Source: Pseudooceanicola nanhaiensis
GTDB lineage: Bacteria; Pseudomonadota; Alphaproteobacteria; Rhodobacterales; Rhodobacteraceae
DNA length: 64,000 bases
Direction: 5' to 3'
NCBI RefSeq assembly: GCF_020171315.1
Contig: NZ_JAIUZP010000006.1
Span: 248,001-312,000, forward strand
How positions within the stretch are numbered: the first letter of the stretch is position 1; each line of letters starts with the position of its first letter. Below are positions 61,555 through 64,000 of the stretch, in pieces. The notes beneath the pieces were generated by a model. The model searched no databases. It saw nothing but the letters and a program-made list of their open reading frames with translations, and was not told where the DNA came from. Position numbers and translations under genes: made by a program.

Positions 61555-62778
61555 TCAGCCCGCCAATTCGGCACGATTTAGCGCACAGTGCGACCAGAGG
61601 CGGTCCATCGCGGTCACGAGCTGATCGATCTCACGGGGGCCGTGAACCGGCGACGGCGTGAAGCGCAGCCGTTCCGTACCACGGGGCACCGTGGGGAAAT
61701 TGATCGGCTGAACGTAGATCCCGTAGTCGTCAAGCAACATGTCCGAGAGCTTCTTCGTGTGCACCGGGTTGCCCACGATGACGGGCACGATGTGGCTGCC
61801 GTGATCGATCAGCGGCAGGCCGAGGCCCTTGAGACGCATCTTGAGGATCCTCGCCTGCATCTGGTGCTGGTCGCGCAGGGTCTGATCCGTCTTCAGGTGG
61901 GCGACCGAAGCCGCCGCCCCTGCCGCCACGGCGGGCGGCATCGAGGAGGTGAAGATGAAGCCCGGCGCATAGGAGCGGATCGCGTCGACCATCTTGGGCG
62001 AGGCCGCGATATAGCCGCCGAAGACGCCGAAGGCCTTGGCCAGCGTGCCGTTGATGATGTCGATCCGGTGCGCGAGGTTGTCGCGCTCCGAGACACCGCC
62101 GCCCCGGGGGCCGTACATGCCGACGGCGTGAACCTCGTCGAGGTAGGTCAGCGCGCCGAATTCATCCGCCAGGTCGCAGATCGCCTCGATCGGGCCGAAG
62201 TCGCCGTCCATGGAGTAGACCGACTCGAAGGCGATCAGCTTGGGCGCTGCGGGATCGTCCGCCGCCATCAGCTCGCGCAGGTGGTCCACGTCGTTGTGCT
62301 TGAAGATCCGCTTGGCCCCTCCGTTGCGGCGCACGCCCTCGATCATCGAGGCGTGGTTGAGCTCGTCGGAATAGATGATCAGCCCGGGGAAGAGCTTGGG
62401 CAGGGTCGAGAGCGTCGCATCATTCGCCACGTAGGCCGAGGTGAAGAGCAGCGCCGCCTCCTTGCCGTGCAGGTCGGCCAGTTCGGCCTCCAGCCGCTTG
62501 TGGTAGAGCGTGGTGCCCGAGATGTTCCGGGTGCCGCCGGAGCCCGCGCCGGTGGCATCCACCGCCTCGTGCATCGCGTTCAGGACGACGGGGTGCTGCC
62601 CCATCCCGAGGTAATCGTTGCCGCACCACACGGTAACCGGCTTCTCGGTCCCGTCGGGTTTACGCCACGTGGCATGGGGAAACTGGCCCTTGTGCCGCAC
62701 GATATCAATGAACGTGCGGTAGCGCCCTTCCTGGTGCAGATTTTCGATGGCCCGGTCCAGCTCGGCTTCGTAGTTCAC
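61555..62778 (-). CDS. hemA: 5-aminolevulinate synthase
   Basis: 407 residues, the same length as the Rhodobacter enzyme. Motifs: [48 protein letters not shown], and the PLP Lys in [14 protein letters not shown]. It condenses glycine with succinyl-CoA, the first step of heme (and, where present, bacteriochlorophyll) synthesis. The start is a GTG at 62778 with GGAGGGG in front, giving [14 protein letters not shown]. An FnrL-type site lies about 170 bases upstream, implying induction at low oxygen. Confidence 0.97.
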   Translation of the reverse strand: MNYEAELDRAIENLHQEGRYRTFIDIVRHKGQFPHATWRKPDGTEKPVTVWCGNDYLGMGQHPVVLNAMHEAVDATGAGSGGTRNISGTTLYHKRLEAELADLHGKEAALLFTSAYVANDATLSTLPKLFPGLIIYSDELNHASMIEGVRRNGGAKRIFKHNDVDHLRELMAADDPAAPKLIAFESVYSMDGDFGPIEAICDLADEFGALTYLDEVHAVGMYGPRGGGVSERDNLAHRIDIINGTLAKAFGVFGGYIAASPKMVDAIRSYAPGFIFTSSMPPAVAAGAAASVAHLKTDQTLRDQHQMQARILKMRLKGLGLPLIDHGSHIVPVIVGNPVHTKKLSDMLLDDYGIYVQPINFPTVPRGTERLRFTPSPVHGPREIDQLVTAMDRLWSHCALNRAELAG

Positions 62779-62887
62779 CGGAACCCCTCCTTCACTTAGG
62801 TCGGCCCGTCGCGCAGAGGTCCATGCGCTGTGGCATACATCCTGGCGGTGGGAGGCGAGTTCATATCGCCTGTTTTGAATTAGAATG

Positions 62888-62958
62888 GTTATAGGCCGTG
62901 GCCCATCCGTGCAACAGGCTACATTTTGCCACCCCTGCCCGGCCTTGATCCACGTCAA
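62888..62958 (-). promoter_or_regulatory. hemA promoter with FnrL-type site
   Basis: TTGATCCACGTCAA (62945-62958) matches TTGAT-N4-RTCAA. A -10-like TATAAC (minus strand, 62888-62893) puts the site near -71, a spacing used by class I FNR activation. The rest of the 62779-63255 gap holds an 8-pair hairpin at 63008-63027 and AT-rich sequence. Confidence 0.6.
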
Positions 62959-63007
62959 GCGCAGTGAACCTGCATGAAAGAAATATCAACCGGCAAATTC
63001 CTGCAAA

Positions 63008-63027
63008 CATAGGACTTTCGTCCTATG
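63008..63027. repeat. Perfect hairpin upstream of hemA
   Basis: CATAGGAC-TTTC-GTCCTATG, an 8-pair stem with a 4-base loop and no T-run, midway between hemA and the next divergent gene. It could be an operator half-site pair. Confidence 0.4.
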
Positions 63028-63255
63028 GAGGCATGGTATTCCGGACTTTACCAATCCCGCTGAATGCATAGCTTAGTCTCAGTTATTTTACTGAAATCCC
63101 CTTGAACCAGCCTGAAGACGCATCCGCGGCACATCGAAACATTCCGCCGCATAACGTTTGAAACAAGAAAGATTCGTTCGCGCGCCCTGCCCGTTCGGGC
63201 CGCCGCCCTCCTTTCTGTCGGGGCGGCGCCGGGCCGCTTCCTAGGGAGCCTTCCC

Positions 63256-63588
63256 ATGCTGACCACCCTGAGTCAGGCCCAGATCCTGACGCTGATCTTC
63301 CTGACCGCCCTCGGCTATGCGCTTGCCACCGCCGGGATCAAGCTGACCTCGGACGGGGCGCCGGGCCTCTTTCCGCTGCTCGCCATCACCACCGGCTTCC
63401 TGATCGCGACCGTGTCGGAAGTGCTCCTGCTGCGCGGGACCGAACTGTCGACGGCCTATCTGCTGATCGTCGCCGCCGAGACGATCCTCGTGCTCGCCTT
63501 CGCGCTCTCGCTCGGGGACAGCCTCAGCCCCCGGCAGGTGCTGGGCGGGCTGGCGGTGATCATCGGAATGGTCCTCGTGGCCCACTGA
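63256..63588 (+). CDS. Small four-helix membrane protein, SMR/DMT-like
   Basis: 110 residues, almost entirely hydrophobic with four helices, the size and plan of small multidrug-resistance or DMT half-transporters. Charged residues inside the helices (SEVLLLRGTELSTAYLLIVAAET) recall the helix with a membrane Glu in EmrE. It is divergent from hemA. The ligand is unknown; it could as well be a polyamine or lipid transporter. TAGGGAGC precedes the start. Confidence 0.75.
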   Translation: MLTTLSQAQILTLIFLTALGYALATAGIKLTSDGAPGLFPLLAITTGFLIATVSEVLLLRGTELSTAYLLIVAAETILVLAFALSLGDSLSPRQVLGGLAVIIGMVLVAH

Positions 63589-63837
63589 CCCCCTTCGGCG
63601 CGGCAGCATCTCCCAACTGCGCCCGCCGGCCGGCGGCCCGCCCCAGTCCCCAGGGCGGGCTGCCTTGGCGATCCCGGCCCCGGCCGCCCCGCCCTGCGCG
63701 CTCCTGCCAGTACCCCCGCTACGCCCGCGGGCCCCTGCATCAGCCGCGCCCCGGCCATGTGCGGAAGGCAGGGCCGCTCTCTGGACATGGGCTGCGGGGC
63801 TGCTACGGTCGCGCGCGAAGCAATATCAGGAGCCCTC

Positions 63838-64000
63838 ATGTCCCTCGACGCCGTCCTCTCCCGTATCGACACCGATCTGAATGCCGCGACCGAGCGGCTG
63901 ATGGACCTGCTGCGCATCCGCTCGATCTCCACCGATCCCGACTACAAGGCCGAGTGCGACAAGGCCGCCGACTGGCTGGTGGCCGATCTCGCCTCCTTCG
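63838..64000 (+). CDS. M20 family dipeptidase/metallohydrolase, N-terminal part (cut by the window end)
   Basis: 54 residues are visible: SLDAVLSRIDTDLNAATERLMDLLRIRSISTDPDYKAECDKAADWLVADLASF. This matches the start of M20 dipeptidases, where LLRIRSISTDP precedes the catalytic domain. AGGAGCCCTC before the ATG sets the start. The metal-site motifs lie beyond the window. Confidence 0.8.
   Translation, partial: MSLDAVLSRIDTDLNAATERLMDLLRIRSISTDPDYKAECDKAADWLVADLASF

Noticed and set aside
1-64000. CRISPR arrays, prophage, toxin-antitoxin or restriction defence islands
   Set aside because: No regularly spaced repeats, integrase, transposase, phage structural genes or recognisable defence genes; the HNH protein is of a chromosomal family with no methylase beside it.

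Overview
This GC-rich window reads as ordinary chromosome from an alphaproteobacterium of the family Rhodobacteraceae (Rhodobacterales, Roseobacter/Rhodobacter group). The reasons are the C4-pathway 5-aminolevulinate synthase HemA of Rhodobacter type, the pepA / lptF-lptG-lptD-surA-rsmA block, DUF4167 and DUF2852 proteins, a Hint_2 protein, FnrL-like and Iron-Rhodo-box-like operators, and dispersed intergenic hairpin elements of a kind seen in this family. No tRNA, rRNA, CRISPR array, prophage, transposase or plasmid backbone was found.

Layout. 1-5.3 kb: the end of an ABC-F ATPase, a PepSY-like secreted protein, a Hint-domain protein, MarC, a membrane-anchored retropepsin-like protease, a Nudix hydrolase and HolC. 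5.3-13.5 kb: pepA/holC diverge from lptF-lptG-lptD-surA-rsmA, a coupled envelope-biogenesis operon from which the usual pdxA is missing. 13.6-20.6 kb: HNH nuclease, VOC protein, esterase, AlkA-type glycosylase, DUF4167, prmC-prfA, a small secreted protein and a lipoprotein. 20.8-25.3 kb: trkA-trkH potassium uptake, then hfq-hflX. 25.6-31.2 kb: agmatinase, M20 amidohydrolase, mazG, GNAT/nucleoside hydrolase, sulfotransferase-like protein. 31.2-41.5 kb: an orphan ferric-iron binding protein with an iron-responsive promoter, selO, eda, glnE, a YbaK-type deacylase, DUF2852, RDD and the Bpt leucyltransferase.

41.9-48.7 kb is the most system-like region: a TRAP transporter (TakP-like binding protein, long DctQ, 784-residue DctM) diverges from a Cache-domain histidine kinase and a LuxR-type response regulator, with overlapping palindromes in the shared promoter. 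49.9-53.5 kb holds acetolactate synthase. ilvB is preceded by a complete transcription attenuator: promoter, 15-residue leader peptide rich in Leu/Val/Ile, antiterminator and terminator. ilvH is separated from ilvB by an opposite-strand outer-membrane-barrel gene. 53.6-64 kb: an XRE-type regulator, an aminotransferase, a translationally coupled pair of thioredoxin-fold proteins, ispG, a RodZ-like protein, hemA with an FnrL-type site, a small membrane protein and the start of an M20 peptidase.

The most rewarding unexplained material is intergenic: the ilvB attenuator, a three-copy REP-like element with compensatory stem changes, a two-copy tandem-hairpin terminator element, paired AT-rich palindromes, and several well-placed operators (iron box in an orphan binding-protein promoter, LacI-type palindrome before eda, twin 17-bp sites before the DUF2852 gene).
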